64,000 nucleotides of DNA, taken from NCBI RefSeq assembly GCF_020886695.1, contig NZ_AP024485.1, positions 2,981,001-3,045,000 on the forward strand. Direction: 5' to 3'. This DNA comes from Pseudodesulfovibrio sediminis. GTDB taxonomy: Bacteria; Desulfobacterota; Desulfovibrionia; Desulfovibrionales; Desulfovibrionaceae. A program made the translations under genes and the position numbers. The notes beneath the pieces are model-generated. The model saw only the letters and a list, made by a program, of their open reading frames with translations. It did no database searches and was not told where the DNA came from. How positions within the stretch are numbered: the stretch's first letter is position 1; each line of letters opens with the position of its first letter. Of this stretch, positions 19,404 to 27,926 are shown one piece after another.

Positions 19404-19672
19404 GAGTGCAGTGTCGATTGGCGTCATCCTGTCCGCCTGCAACTGTGCATCGGTATCCTGACCATTACCACAAAGAGAGCACCGTCTTCTGGATACCGCG
19501 TGCCCCTAAGCGCAGACCGTGGAAGTCCTGGTTGGGGCAGGCCGAAAAACCGGGCTTGCATCGCTTTTGCCGACGGTGTTAAAGGAGGAACGCTTGAAGT
19601 GAGCATAGACAGCCTGTTCGGTGCCGCGCCCCTTCAAACGCTTTTTGAACACAGAACCTGGAGATTCTACTC
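19404..19672 (+). other. non-coding or decayed stretch before hypothetical gene
   Basis: Frames here are broken and have no recognisable product. The only clear signal is GGAG about 10-15 nt before the next gene's ATG at 19673. Confidence 0.4.
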
Positions 19673-20098
19673 ATGGATACCAAACTGCTCGAAGAATTGA
19701 CCACACTGATCGACAACTGGGATGCTGACCCGAACAAGACCAAGGAATGCTTCACCGGCCTGAAGGATCATCTGGAAGGATTGGATGGGGTCAACCTGGA
19801 TTTCGTGGCCCGTCCCGGCATCACTTATTCATTGCGGGCCGCACATGCCAAACAGACCAAGCGCAGCCTGTTCGCCATGGTCGACGTCATTGATGACGAT
19901 CCGGCTGATCGCTGGCTGTCTGTCTGTTTTTACAAGGAACTGGTAAGCGATCCTGACGAACTGGGTGATGAAGTCCCCGGCGGCCTGCTTGGGGAAGACG
20001 CCTGCTGTTTTGACGTTGATGCAAAGGACGACGCGCTGATGGCGTATATCAAGGATCGTCTGAGCGAAGCGTGTGAGGCGGCCTCCAAGGAAGCCTAG
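19673..20098 (+). CDS. hypothetical acidic protein, 141 aa
   Basis: Not recognised. Soluble, acidic (many Asp/Glu), no signal peptide or membrane segment. It is helical at both ends ('LLEELTTLIDNWDADPNKTK', 'LMAYIKDRLSEACEAASKEA') with a predicted beta core ('VNLDFVARPGITYSLRAAHA', 'RSLFAMVDVIDDDPADRWLS'). The order resembles small conserved proteins of sulfate reducers but I cannot name a family. A GGAG ribosome site precedes the ATG and a strong terminator follows, so it is a real single-gene unit. Confidence 0.75.
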   Translation: MDTKLLEELTTLIDNWDADPNKTKECFTGLKDHLEGLDGVNLDFVARPGITYSLRAAHAKQTKRSLFAMVDVIDDDPADRWLSVCFYKELVSDPDELGDEVPGGLLGEDACCFDVDAKDDALMAYIKDRLSEACEAASKEA

Positions 20099-20124
20099 AA
20101 CTCGTAATGAATCATTCTGGAGTG

Positions 20125-20157
20125 AAGTCCGATTCCGTTGCGGAGTCGGACTTTTTT
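20125..20157 (+). terminator. intrinsic terminator
   Basis: 13-bp stem AAGTCCGATTCCG with its complement around a TTG loop (one T-G pair), followed by TTTTTT. Ends the 141-aa gene. Confidence 0.9.
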
Positions 20158-20223
20158 GTGTGCAGGGGGCTGTAAAAGACCGGACGAGGCCTCGCCGGGG
20201 CCGTTCGCTCAGCGCAAATGGGA

Positions 20224-21399
20224 TCAGTCTTCGATGGTGAAGGGGAGCGAGATATGAAAGGTGCTGCCCTGGCCAAACGTGCTTTCCACCCAGATTTTGC
20301 CTTTGAGCTTTTCGACGATATGCTTGGATATGGCCAGTCCGACACCAGAGCCCGAGAACCGTTTGGTTATGACTTTTTCACCGATTTCAAAACTGTTGAA
20401 GATAGTCTTCAGCTTATCTTCCTGTATACCGATGCCGGTGTCGGTCACCGTCATTTTGAGCATGGCCTTGTTCTCATCCAATCCGGCGAAATTGTCCGGG
20501 TCCACGCGGACATCCAGACGGACCGACCCCGCTTCAGTGTAGCGGAACGCATTGATCAGGACGTTGTTGAGAGCCTGTATGGTCTCCACTGGTGCGCCAT
20601 ACACGGTCTTCGGGAAATCCGCTTGAATGGTGAACTGAAAATCGAGGCCTTTTTTTTCGGCGTAGGTTTTGAAAATGGCTGCCTGTTGTGAAAGAGCCCG
20701 TTGGAAATCAAAGGTCTCGAACTCGATTTTGACGGCCTCGGATTCGAGGGTGGTCAGGTCGAGCAGCTGATCAAAGATGTTGGTCAGGTGTACGGCCCCT
20801 TCGTTGATGGGGCGGATCAGATCCAGCCGCTCGGTATCGGAGTCCATCTCGATGAGCAGGGTGGAGAGCCCCATGATATGGTTGAGGGGAGTGCGGAGCT
20901 CGTGGCTGATATTGGCCAGAAATGCGGATTTCGCTTTGCTCGCTACATCCGCCTTTTCCTTGCTGCTTTCCAGCTCGCGGGTGCGTTCCGCCACCCTGGA
21001 TTCCAGTTCACGGTTCTGGTTGTACAAGGCCAGGTGCGTCTTGATGCGTGCCTGGACAATGGCCGGGTTGACCGGTTTGGTGATATAATCCACTGCGCCA
21101 AGGGCCAGGCCTTTGGCCTCATCTTCGACCTGCGCTTTTGCCGTGATGAAAATGATGGGGATTTTATTGGTGCGCTCATCGCTTTTGAGGCGTTTGCATA
21201 CTTCGTAGCCATCCATGTCCGGCATCATGATGTCGAGCAGGACGAGATCAGGCGGAGTTTGCTGAATACGCTCCAGTGCTGTCTTGCCGTTAAGGGCGAC
21301 CAGCAATTTGTAGTCATCCTTGAGGATATCCACCAGAAGGTCGATATTCATGCTGTTGTCATCGACCAGCAAAACGATTGGACGGTCAACCTGAGTCAT
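20224..21399 (-). CDS. receiver-histidine kinase hybrid (REC-HisKA-HATPase)
   Basis: 391-aa soluble protein. An N-terminal receiver domain (1-~120; acidic pair 'VDDN', phospho-acceptor D56 in 'LVLLDIMMPDMDG', conserved K in 'DYITKPV') is joined by a coiled coil to HisKA ('FLANISHELRTPLNHIMG') and an HATPase ('VLINAFRYTEAG', 'VTDTGIGI', 'GSGVGLAIS'). The REC-first order is typical of kinases switched by an upstream phosphorelay. No input domain or membrane anchor. It lies downstream of the BMP importer genes on the same strand but separated by 107 bp, so co-transcription is uncertain. Confidence 0.9.
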   Translation of the reverse strand: MTQVDRPIVLLVDDNSMNIDLLVDILKDDYKLLVALNGKTALERIQQTPPDLVLLDIMMPDMDGYEVCKRLKSDERTNKIPIIFITAKAQVEDEAKGLALGAVDYITKPVNPAIVQARIKTHLALYNQNRELESRVAERTRELESSKEKADVASKAKSAFLANISHELRTPLNHIMGLSTLLIEMDSDTERLDLIRPINEGAVHLTNIFDQLLDLTTLESEAVKIEFETFDFQRALSQQAAIFKTYAEKKGLDFQFTIQADFPKTVYGAPVETIQALNNVLINAFRYTEAGSVRLDVRVDPDNFAGLDENKAMLKMTVTDTGIGIQEDKLKTIFNSFEIGEKVITKRFSGSGVGLAISKHIVEKLKGKIWVESTFGQGSTFHISLPFTIED

Positions 21400-21506
21400 A
21401 TGAATCCCGTAAAAATAGGTTTATCCAAAGTGTTAATTTACCGGATTTTATACGTTTGAGCAAGCCGGATAGACTTTTTGTTTGCATAATCCCGTGGCGG
21501 CAGGGA

Positions 21507-22490
21507 TCAGAGCCCCTTCTTGGGATCGAAATCCTGGCCGAGTGCAGCCGGTGCTTCAATGTTCCATCCTTTGGAAAACGTTTTGAGAATGGGATGGCGG
21601 CGTACCAGATCCTGCACCCACCCCATGCGGCCCATGTTCACGGCCAGCAGGGTAAGTATCATCATCGGGAAAGGCGCTACCTGGAAGACCGGAGCAGGAA
21701 TGGAAGGGAAATATTCCTGCAGATAGATGCCCGAGACCTGTAGGGCGGCAAAGAAAAACGCGCCGAGTGCTGTGCGGACAGGGTGCCAGCCGCCGAAAAT
21801 GACGATGGCCAGTGCTATCCAGCCCGCGCCTTCACATCCCTGTGGCCGCCCCCAGCCGGGCTTGACGGCCAGCGAGTATGCCGCGCCAGCCATGCCCACC
21901 AGTGCGCCACCGGCCAGACAGTAGTAGAGACGGACCAGCCGAACGCGAATGCCGCGTCCGAACGCGGCCCTGGGAGATTCGCCCACGGCCCGCAGGCGCA
22001 TGCCGCCCTGGGTGCGGAACATCCACCACCAGCAGCAGAAGATGGCAGCCAGGGCGAGGTATACGATCGGCGATTGTGAACCGAAAATGGGACCGATGAA
22101 GGTGATGTCGCCCACGCCGGGAATGGTCCACAGACCGAGGTCCGGTCCGGGTTGCCGTGAATAATTGTGGCCGAGAAAATAGGCGAGATCACGGCAGAGC
22201 AGCGTCAGGATGAACCCCACCGCGAGTTGGGACTGGCCGAGATAGATGCCGACGATGCCGAGTATCCCGGCAATGGCAGCGCCCACGGCCATGCCCGCCA
22301 GCACGCCGAGCCATGGGTTGTCAAAGGCTGCCGAGCAGGCAAAGGCCGCCATGGCCGACAGCAGGATGGAGCCGTCCAGGGACAGATTGATGATGCCCGC
22401 CTTTTCGGTGAGCGTTTCTCCCAGCGTGGCCAGCACCAAGGGCGCACCGGCGACAAGGATGGCCGCAAGGGTCAATGCAAACGTTTCCAT
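21507..22490 (-). CDS. BMP-type (nucleoside-like) ABC transporter permease 2
   Basis: 327-aa permease of the NupQ/YufQ type, about 8-9 hydrophobic segments. Start 'METFALTLAAILVAGAPLVL' and 'GETLTEKAGIINLSLDGSIL' are characteristic of this family. It pairs with the upstream permease; the two genes abut directly (stop at 22491, start at 22490). Likely substrates for the family are nucleosides or purines; nothing in the sequence fixes this. Confidence 0.88.
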   Translation of the reverse strand: METFALTLAAILVAGAPLVLATLGETLTEKAGIINLSLDGSILLSAMAAFACSAAFDNPWLGVLAGMAVGAAIAGILGIVGIYLGQSQLAVGFILTLLCRDLAYFLGHNYSRQPGPDLGLWTIPGVGDITFIGPIFGSQSPIVYLALAAIFCCWWWMFRTQGGMRLRAVGESPRAAFGRGIRVRLVRLYYCLAGGALVGMAGAAYSLAVKPGWGRPQGCEGAGWIALAIVIFGGWHPVRTALGAFFFAALQVSGIYLQEYFPSIPAPVFQVAPFPMMILTLLAVNMGRMGWVQDLVRRHPILKTFSKGWNIEAPAALGQDFDPKKGL

Positions 22491-23534
22491 TTAGTTCGTC
22501 TCCCTTCTTTGTCTGAACCACAGTCGCATGCCCTGAATGATGAACAGCGACAGGACCATGACGCCCTGGATCACCCCGGACAGGGAAGAATCCAGCCCCA
22601 TTTGAAGGGGGAGTTGGATGGAACCCACGTTGAGAATGGAGAAAAAGAGGCAGATAAAGGGCACCAGCGGCAACCGGAACGAGGCCATCATGCCGACCAG
22701 CAGGGCCGTGTAGCCGTAGTTGGAGGAAATGGCCGGCAGCAGGCGATGGTAGACGCCGAGCACCTGCGTGGCTCCAGCCAGTCCGGCCAGCGCGCCACAG
22801 AGCATGAAGGCCTGCAGCAAGCGACGGCGTGGTCCGAGGGAAAACAGTGTGGCGGCCTTGGTGTTTTCACCCACGGCGCGCATCTTCAACCCCCACGTTG
22901 TGCGGTGGAGCAGAATGTAGATACACAGGATGGCGGCGATGGCCAGAGCCAGTCCGACCCAACTGACCGAGAGCGTGCCGAGTCTGGGCAGCCAGAGCGA
23001 GATATCCAGCGGCTGCGTGCCGGACATGGAGGCCACACCGGGGCGCTTCCATGGACCGAAGATGAGCCACATGGTCACGCCCAGCGCGACGAAGTTGAGG
23101 CCAAGGCCGGAGAAGATTTCATGGACACGACCGAACACGCGCAGCAGTCCGGCCAGCAAGGCCCAGACCGCGCCGCCGAGCATGGCGGCGGCAAAGCCGA
23201 GGATGATTTGCACAACGCCGCCGCCTTCCGGGAAGAAGCGAAGCGCCGCGGTGCAGAACACCGCTCCCATGATGACCTGTCCTTCCACGCCGATGTTCCA
23301 CAGCCGGGCAGTGAACGGCACGAGCAGTCCCACTGCGCACAGGGTGAGCGGCACCCAGCCCGCGAGCACGCGGCCTATTTTGGACATGGAGCCGAGGCCG
23401 CCCTTGAAGAGGACATAGATGGTCTCAAAGGGCGGGGCACCCGAGGGCAGGCAGACAATAATGGTCAGGATCAGAGCCAGTCCGAGGGCGGCGCAGAGCC
23501 AGCCGATCTGGGTCAGGAGGGATTCGCGGTTCAT
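22491..23534 (-). CDS. BMP-type (nucleoside-like) ABC transporter permease 1
   Basis: 347-aa permease of the NupP/YufP type. Family stretches include 'PFTARLWNIGVEGQVIMGAV' and 'ALVGM'-like loops; the 'LKMRAVGENTKAATLFSLG' segment is the cytoplasmic coupling helix. It overlaps the ATPase gene by 4 bp (ATGA, 23531-23534). Confidence 0.88.
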   Translation of the reverse strand: MNRESLLTQIGWLCAALGLALILTIIVCLPSGAPPFETIYVLFKGGLGSMSKIGRVLAGWVPLTLCAVGLLVPFTARLWNIGVEGQVIMGAVFCTAALRFFPEGGGVVQIILGFAAAMLGGAVWALLAGLLRVFGRVHEIFSGLGLNFVALGVTMWLIFGPWKRPGVASMSGTQPLDISLWLPRLGTLSVSWVGLALAIAAILCIYILLHRTTWGLKMRAVGENTKAATLFSLGPRRRLLQAFMLCGALAGLAGATQVLGVYHRLLPAISSNYGYTALLVGMMASFRLPLVPFICLFFSILNVGSIQLPLQMGLDSSLSGVIQGVMVLSLFIIQGMRLWFRQRRETN

Positions 23535-25006
23535 TGGCGGGCCTCCCGGATGTCGGCCATGGTCTTGCCCGCCATGAGCGCGCCGACCACTTCCATGCAG
23601 ATATCGTCGCCTTCCACGATTGCGGCAATGGCCCGGTCGTAGAAGACGATGATCCGGTGGCTGTTTGCCAGCACTTCATCCAGATCGGGAGAGAAGAATA
23701 TGAGCGTTGCGCCGTCAGCGCACCGGCCTTTCAGGTGGTTCCAGACCTGTCTGGCCGAACCGGCATCAAGACCTCGGGTGGGATGTTCCATGAGCAGCAG
23801 CTTGGCCTCGTCTGGCATCAGCGAGAGCAGGAGGCGTTGCTGGTTGCCCCCGGACAATTCGTTGGCCTGGGTGTCTGGATGTGCCTGCAGGTTGAAGGAG
23901 TCCACGCATTGGTTTCGGTAGAATTCGGTCAGGTCGCCCTTCTTGTCCGGGAAGGCCAGGGTGATGTGCTCCATGAGGTTGAGGGCCGGAAACAGGGCCA
24001 TCTGCAACCTGTCGGCAGGGACGAACTGCACGCCTGCCTTGCGCAGGGTGTTGAAGTCATTGGAGCGATAGGCTGTTCCGTCCAGTTCCAATGCGCCTCC
24101 GGGCATGCGGTCCAGACCGCACAATCCTCTGAGGAACAGCTCCTGACCGGAACCGTCCAGTCCGGCCAGCCCGATACATTCACCGGGGCGGGCCGTAAAA
24201 TTCAGGTGCTCCATGGAATATTTGGGACCGGCAAACATGGTGTCGAGCATGCGGAGCCGCGGTGAGGCCGTGTCCTCCAGCGTGGGCAGCTCGCTTTCGA
24301 CGCCTTCGGCCGTTTCGCCGAACATGAGGTGGACCAGCTCCTTTTCGTCATAGGGCGGAGTGAGCGTACTCACCAGTGCTCCCTGCCGCATGATGAAAAT
24401 GGAGTCCGCCATTTCAAAGGCTTCCGAGAGCTTGTGGGTCACCAGAATGATGGTGTGGCCTTCTTCCCGGGCCAGCTTTACGAGCAGGTCGAAGAGGTCC
24501 TGTTTCTGTTCCGGGGTGATGCCAGTGGTGGGCTCGTCAAGGATCAGCGTGGTTGCGCCGAGGTCCAGCAGACGCAGCAGTTCAAGCAACTGCCGTTCAC
24601 CCACGGTCAGGCTTGAAACCGGTTCATCAGGCAGGAAACAGGCGTCCAGCCGATAGGAGAGTTCGCCGATGATGTCCACAACCTCGGCCTTGGTGCGCTT
24701 GGGCGCGCCGAGTTGGAAATTTTCCCATACGGGCATGGCCGGAAAATCGAGGGGGTCCTGATAGAGCATGCCCACGCCTTTCTGGCGGGCCAGCTTGGGG
24801 GTCAGGTGCGAGAGCGATTCACCGTTTATCTCCAGCGTGCCGGAAGTGGGGCGGGTGTGGCCTGCCAGTACGCGCATGAGGGTGGACTTGCCCGCGCCGT
24901 TTTCACCGACGAGAGCATAAATGCGGCCGGGTTCGAGAGTCAGGCTGATGCCGTCGTTGGCCCGAACCCGGCCGTAATGTTTGTGTATGTCTTTTAGAAC
25001 GATCAT
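23531..25006 (-). CDS. BMP-type ABC transporter ATPase with two nucleotide-binding domains
   Basis: 491-aa double ATPase (NupO/YufO, RbsA-like). The first domain has Walker A 'LVGENGAGKSTLMRVLAG', a divergent signature 'SLTVGERQLLELLRLL' and Walker B 'TLILDEPTTGI'. In the second domain Walker A is degenerate ('GLAGLDGSGQELFLRG', no GK-S/T), while signature 'LSGGNQQRLLLS' and 'LLLMEHPTRGLD' remain. Such asymmetry is common in this family, where one composite site hydrolyses ATP. It starts 3 bp after the binding-protein gene. Confidence 0.9.
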   Translation of the reverse strand: MIVLKDIHKHYGRVRANDGISLTLEPGRIYALVGENGAGKSTLMRVLAGHTRPTSGTLEINGESLSHLTPKLARQKGVGMLYQDPLDFPAMPVWENFQLGAPKRTKAEVVDIIGELSYRLDACFLPDEPVSSLTVGERQLLELLRLLDLGATTLILDEPTTGITPEQKQDLFDLLVKLAREEGHTIILVTHKLSEAFEMADSIFIMRQGALVSTLTPPYDEKELVHLMFGETAEGVESELPTLEDTASPRLRMLDTMFAGPKYSMEHLNFTARPGECIGLAGLDGSGQELFLRGLCGLDRMPGGALELDGTAYRSNDFNTLRKAGVQFVPADRLQMALFPALNLMEHITLAFPDKKGDLTEFYRNQCVDSFNLQAHPDTQANELSGGNQQRLLLSLMPDEAKLLLMEHPTRGLDAGSARQVWNHLKGRCADGATLIFFSPDLDEVLANSHRIIVFYDRAIAAIVEGDDICMEVVGALMAGKTMADIREARQ

Positions 25007-25009
25007 TCG

Positions 25010-26245
25010 TTATTTGGCGGACGAGAGTCCTTCCATTCCTTCGAGCAGTTGGTGCATGTACCAGATCTTCTTGTCAGTACCCTTTTCGCCTGCTTCCAGG
25101 AAAGGCGTGCCGTCCTGATAGTTGAGCGGGCCGGTGAACAGGTCGATCTTGCCGGAGCCGAGGTCGGCGGTGAATGCGGCAAGCGCCTCTTTGGTGTCAG
25201 CGCTCATGCCTTCACCGGCCATGAAGCCCACAGGGGACTTGTCATGGTCATTGATATCTGCCCAGTAGGGGGCGTCCCACTCGAAAGCGGTCTTGTATGT
25301 GCCTTCGGCCACCTGTTTGGAGATGCGCAGGAAGCCCGGGCCCCAGTTGAAGTAGGGAACGCCGAGGCAGACATCGCCCTGACCTTCGCAGGCCTTTTCA
25401 TAGTCGTACGGCAGCGCCCAGATCTTTTTGCCTGCGGCCCTGCGCTGTTTGGCGACAGTCACGACATCAGGGGTGTCGATGCCGGAGATGAGGACGTCGT
25501 ACCCTTCGTCGACCAGAGAACCGGCCACCTGGGTCGGGTCAGAGGTCACGCCGGGAATATTGAACCAGAAACCGATCCATTTGACATTGAAGGAGAGGTC
25601 CTTGATGTCCTTGCCGCGAACCTCGGTCCAGGCATAGGCCGCGCCCAGATAGGCTGCGGACAGGAGACGGCGGGTCTCTTCGTTGATGAGCGGACCGACC
25701 ACGCCGATCTTGCCGGTTTCGGTGGTCATGGCGGCGGTGAAACCGGCCATCATTTTGGAGTAGTACATCTTGCCGAAGAGGTTGCCGAGATTGCCGGGAC
25801 CCTTGCCGGTCAGGGCGGCGTCACCGGATGCATGGATGAAAACGATCTCGGGATGCATGGAGGCCGCTTCGATGATGCCGTCTTTCATGTCGTCGGAACC
25901 GGCGATGATCAGGTTGGCGCCTTTTTCCACCAGATCGTCAACAACCTGGGGGATGGTCAGGCCGGGGCGATCCGCCGGGTTGACCTTGTCGAGATAGATG
26001 AGCTTTGCCCCGGGGAATTGGGCTTCCACGTACTTGGCGCCTTCGTACTGGGCCTGGCTGTATCCCTTGTCGTTATAGGGGCCGACCAGGATCAGCCCGA
26101 TGGTCGGAGGCACACTCTCCTGTTTTGCCACCGTTTCCGCTTTCTCCGGTGCCTTGGCTTCTTCCTTCTTGGGCTCTGACGAACAACCAAAGGCCATGAG
26201 CAGGCATGCGCTCAGAGCGAGTACTATCAGTGTAAAACGTTTCAT
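25010..26245 (-). CDS. BMP family ABC transporter substrate-binding lipoprotein
   Basis: 411-aa receptor of the basic membrane protein (Med/TmpC/BmpA) family. Lipoprotein signal 'LIVLALSACLLMAFGCSSEP' with Cys about residue 22 (lipobox slightly atypical: AFG-C), a Lys/Glu/Ala-rich linker, then 'PPTIGLILVGPYNDKGYSQA', 'IIAGSDDMKDGIIEAA' and 'GVVGPLINEETRRLLSAAYL'. Family members bind nucleosides or purines. Start ATG 26245 has a strong GGAGGAGAGG site. First gene of the four-gene importer operon. Confidence 0.9.
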   Translation of the reverse strand: MKRFTLIVLALSACLLMAFGCSSEPKKEEAKAPEKAETVAKQESVPPTIGLILVGPYNDKGYSQAQYEGAKYVEAQFPGAKLIYLDKVNPADRPGLTIPQVVDDLVEKGANLIIAGSDDMKDGIIEAASMHPEIVFIHASGDAALTGKGPGNLGNLFGKMYYSKMMAGFTAAMTTETGKIGVVGPLINEETRRLLSAAYLGAAYAWTEVRGKDIKDLSFNVKWIGFWFNIPGVTSDPTQVAGSLVDEGYDVLISGIDTPDVVTVAKQRRAAGKKIWALPYDYEKACEGQGDVCLGVPYFNWGPGFLRISKQVAEGTYKTAFEWDAPYWADINDHDKSPVGFMAGEGMSADTKEALAAFTADLGSGKIDLFTGPLNYQDGTPFLEAGEKGTDKKIWYMHQLLEGMEGLSSAK

Positions 26246-26291
26246 CCTCTCCTCCATATGTAGGTGTGTTCTCGTGGTCTCCAGGATCGGC

Positions 26292-26305
26292 TCACGATAT
26301 CGTGA
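26292..26305. promoter_or_regulatory. 14-bp perfect palindrome, candidate operator of BMP operon
   Basis: TCACGATATCGTGA lies 47-60 bp upstream of the BMP lipoprotein ATG, where a repressor or activator site would be expected. The protein that binds it is unknown. Confidence 0.45.
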
Positions 26306-26445
26306 TAAAAAGAGCAATCTGCTCAAAAAAATATTCTTGAATGAGAATACAGGGTCGTGTCAACCGATTCGTTGTCAAACCGGCGGAAAGTGCCTGTTGT
26401 CAATGTGCCGGTTTCTCTCTCTTGAAAAAGTGTTTTGACTGCCTC

Positions 26446-26474
26446 TTGACCGGAGTGTCTTGATGTCTTAATAA
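26446..26474 (+). promoter_or_regulatory. sigma-70-like promoter of greA
   Basis: TTGACC (-35), 17-bp spacer, TAATAA (-10). Predicted leader of about 105 nt to the greA ATG. Confidence 0.5.
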
Positions 26475-26587
26475 GAACACTGTCAGTTGGTATGACCCGT
26501 TTGCAGCCGTGCAGCTTGGAGCAAGTAGCGCGGCCTGCTTCTTTTTTTACTTTTTTCATTGTTATTGAATTGAGCGAGGTTTTGAAA

Positions 26588-27082
26588 ATGGATCGCATCC
26601 CTATTTGTAAAGAAGGGTACGAGAAAATTACCCAAGAGTTGGCAGACCTGAAAGCCCAACGTCCGGCCATTATCCAGGCCATCAAGGAAGCTCGCGAGGA
26701 AGGCGACCTGTCCGAGAACGCCGGCTACGACGCTGCGCGTGAACGGCAGGGTATGCTTGAAGCCCGTATTACATATATTAACTCCAGGATGCCGCTGTTC
26801 GATGTGCTCGACCTGAACAAGCTGGACGGCGAACGCGCCACGTTCGGTGCCACCGTGGAGGTTGAAGACATCGACACCGACGAGAAGCGCACTTTCTTGC
26901 TGCTCGGCCCTGATGACGCTGATCACAAGAACGGCTCCATCTCCGTGCTTTCCCCTATGGGGCAGGCTCTCTTGGGCAAGGAAGTGGGCGACGAAGCCAT
27001 TGTGGACGCTCCGCGTGGTCGGATCGAATATGAGATTCTGTCCGTGGATTTTAATGGCTCCGCAAGCTTGAAGATCAAATAG
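26588..27082 (+). CDS. greA: transcription elongation factor GreA
   Basis: 164 aa, the usual GreA length. An N-terminal coiled-coil hairpin ('YEKITQELADLKAQRPAIIQ', tip acidic residues in 'AREEGDLSENAGYDAARERQ') enters the RNA polymerase secondary channel and stimulates cleavage of backtracked RNA; a C-terminal FKBP-like domain ends '...GKEVGDEAIVDAPRGRIEYE'. Start ATG 26588 is preceded by GAGG; a longer in-frame extension to 26492 is not supported. Confidence 0.96.
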   Translation: MDRIPICKEGYEKITQELADLKAQRPAIIQAIKEAREEGDLSENAGYDAARERQGMLEARITYINSRMPLFDVLDLNKLDGERATFGATVEVEDIDTDEKRTFLLLGPDDADHKNGSISVLSPMGQALLGKEVGDEAIVDAPRGRIEYEILSVDFNGSASLKIK

Positions 27083-27110
27083 CCTCTCGGAACAAGACCG
27101 TGTACACTCG

Positions 27111-27140
27111 CCCCACCGCTTCAGCGCGGTGGGGTTTTTT
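27111..27140 (+). terminator. greA intrinsic terminator
   Basis: 9-bp stem CCCCACCGC/GCGGTGGGG with a 6-nt loop, followed by TTTTTT. The 3' arm and T-run end only 3 nt before the start codon of the next gene. Confidence 0.88.
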
Positions 27141-27143
27141 ATT

Positions 27144-27926
27144 ATGATTGAACCAATTGAAATCACGGACATATCTGATCCTGACATTGCGTGCCGGGGC
27201 CTGTGCGACCACTGTGGCAGGGAGCATTCGCTGCCGGTCGGTCCGGCCATGGCGCCTGCCCTTGCGCTGTTTCACAGGCTCGAAAGGGAAGGGCGCATCG
27301 ACTTTGACGTGCCCGTGTCCGAGGCCAGCCCCTGGATGACGACCGACTATGTGTGGTCCGAGGCCCGAGGGCAGATGTTCGGCGTGCTGGTTGTGCGTGA
27401 TCAGTCTGGCAGGACAGGAGTGATCAAGGCTTTTTCAGGACAGTACAACTCCAGGTGGCGCGTGCCCGGTTGGGTCGGGCCGCTCCTTGATGTGGAGCGG
27501 TTCCGCATGGTCACGGCGCTGGAGGAAAAATGTATCAAACAGATGAGCCGCGAGTTTGAACAGTCTACGGACGCGGCATTGAAAAAAACATTGGCCGATG
27601 CCCGAAAAAAGGCATCCCGAAACCTGCAACGCCGGATCCATTCCATGTTTCTCATTCCGAGCTTTGCCCATGGCCGGTCTCCGTTGCCCATGGCGGCCTG
27701 TGGTACCGGAGGCATACCCACGGGAACCGGGGATTGCTGCGCGCCCAAGCTTCTGGGCTATGCGGCCCTGAACGGGTTGACCCCGCTCGGGCTGGCAGAG
27801 TTTTATTTCGGACGCACCAACCGCTCCGGGACCCGGGAGCACGGCACGTTCTATCCGTCCTGCAAGGACAAATGCGGCCGCATTCTCGGCTATATGCTCT
27901 GCGGCCTGGAGGACGCACGACAATGA
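27144..27926 (+). CDS. stand-alone version of the N-terminal domain of long RluA-family proteins
   Basis: 260 aa. The features 'GQMFGVLVVRDQSGRTGVIK', 'AFSGQYNSRWRVPGWVGPLL', 'TGDCCAPKLLGYAALNGLTP', 'LGLAEFYFGRT' and 'HGTFYPSCKDKCGRILGYML' match, from memory, the ~300-residue domain fused ahead of the pseudouridine synthase in long (~550 aa) gammaproteobacterial RluA-like proteins. Here it is a separate gene, overlapping the synthase gene by 4 bp (ATGA). N-terminal 'CRGLCDHCG' and C-terminal 'CCAPK' and 'CKDKCG' offer possible metal or nucleic-acid contacts. It probably partners the synthase, perhaps for substrate recognition. ATG 27144 lies within reach of GGTGGGG inside the greA terminator arm; GTG 27129 is an alternative start. 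Confidence 0.8.
   Translation: MIEPIEITDISDPDIACRGLCDHCGREHSLPVGPAMAPALALFHRLEREGRIDFDVPVSEASPWMTTDYVWSEARGQMFGVLVVRDQSGRTGVIKAFSGQYNSRWRVPGWVGPLLDVERFRMVTALEEKCIKQMSREFEQSTDAALKKTLADARKKASRNLQRRIHSMFLIPSFAHGRSPLPMAACGTGGIPTGTGDCCAPKLLGYAALNGLTPLGLAEFYFGRTNRSGTREHGTFYPSCKDKCGRILGYMLCGLEDARQ

Larger units (their letters stand above)
26246..26587. other. divergent gap between BMP operon and greA
   Basis: 342 bases without a gene. On the BMP side there are three inverted repeats: TCACGATATCGTGA (26292-26305), GAGCA-ATC-TGCTC (26312-26324) and TATTCT-N6-AGAATA (26332-26349). On the greA side a sigma-70-like promoter is visible. Confidence 0.6.

Noticed and set aside
19379..19700. Frames after the 46-aa ORF as an exported protein gene
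   Set aside because: They require at least one frameshift, lack a ribosome site, and show no recognisable domain; kept only as a possible remnant.
22167..23642. 491-codon plus-strand frame opposite the BMP permeases
   Set aside because: Hydrophilic low-complexity shadow of membrane-protein codons; permease genes on the other strand are convincing.
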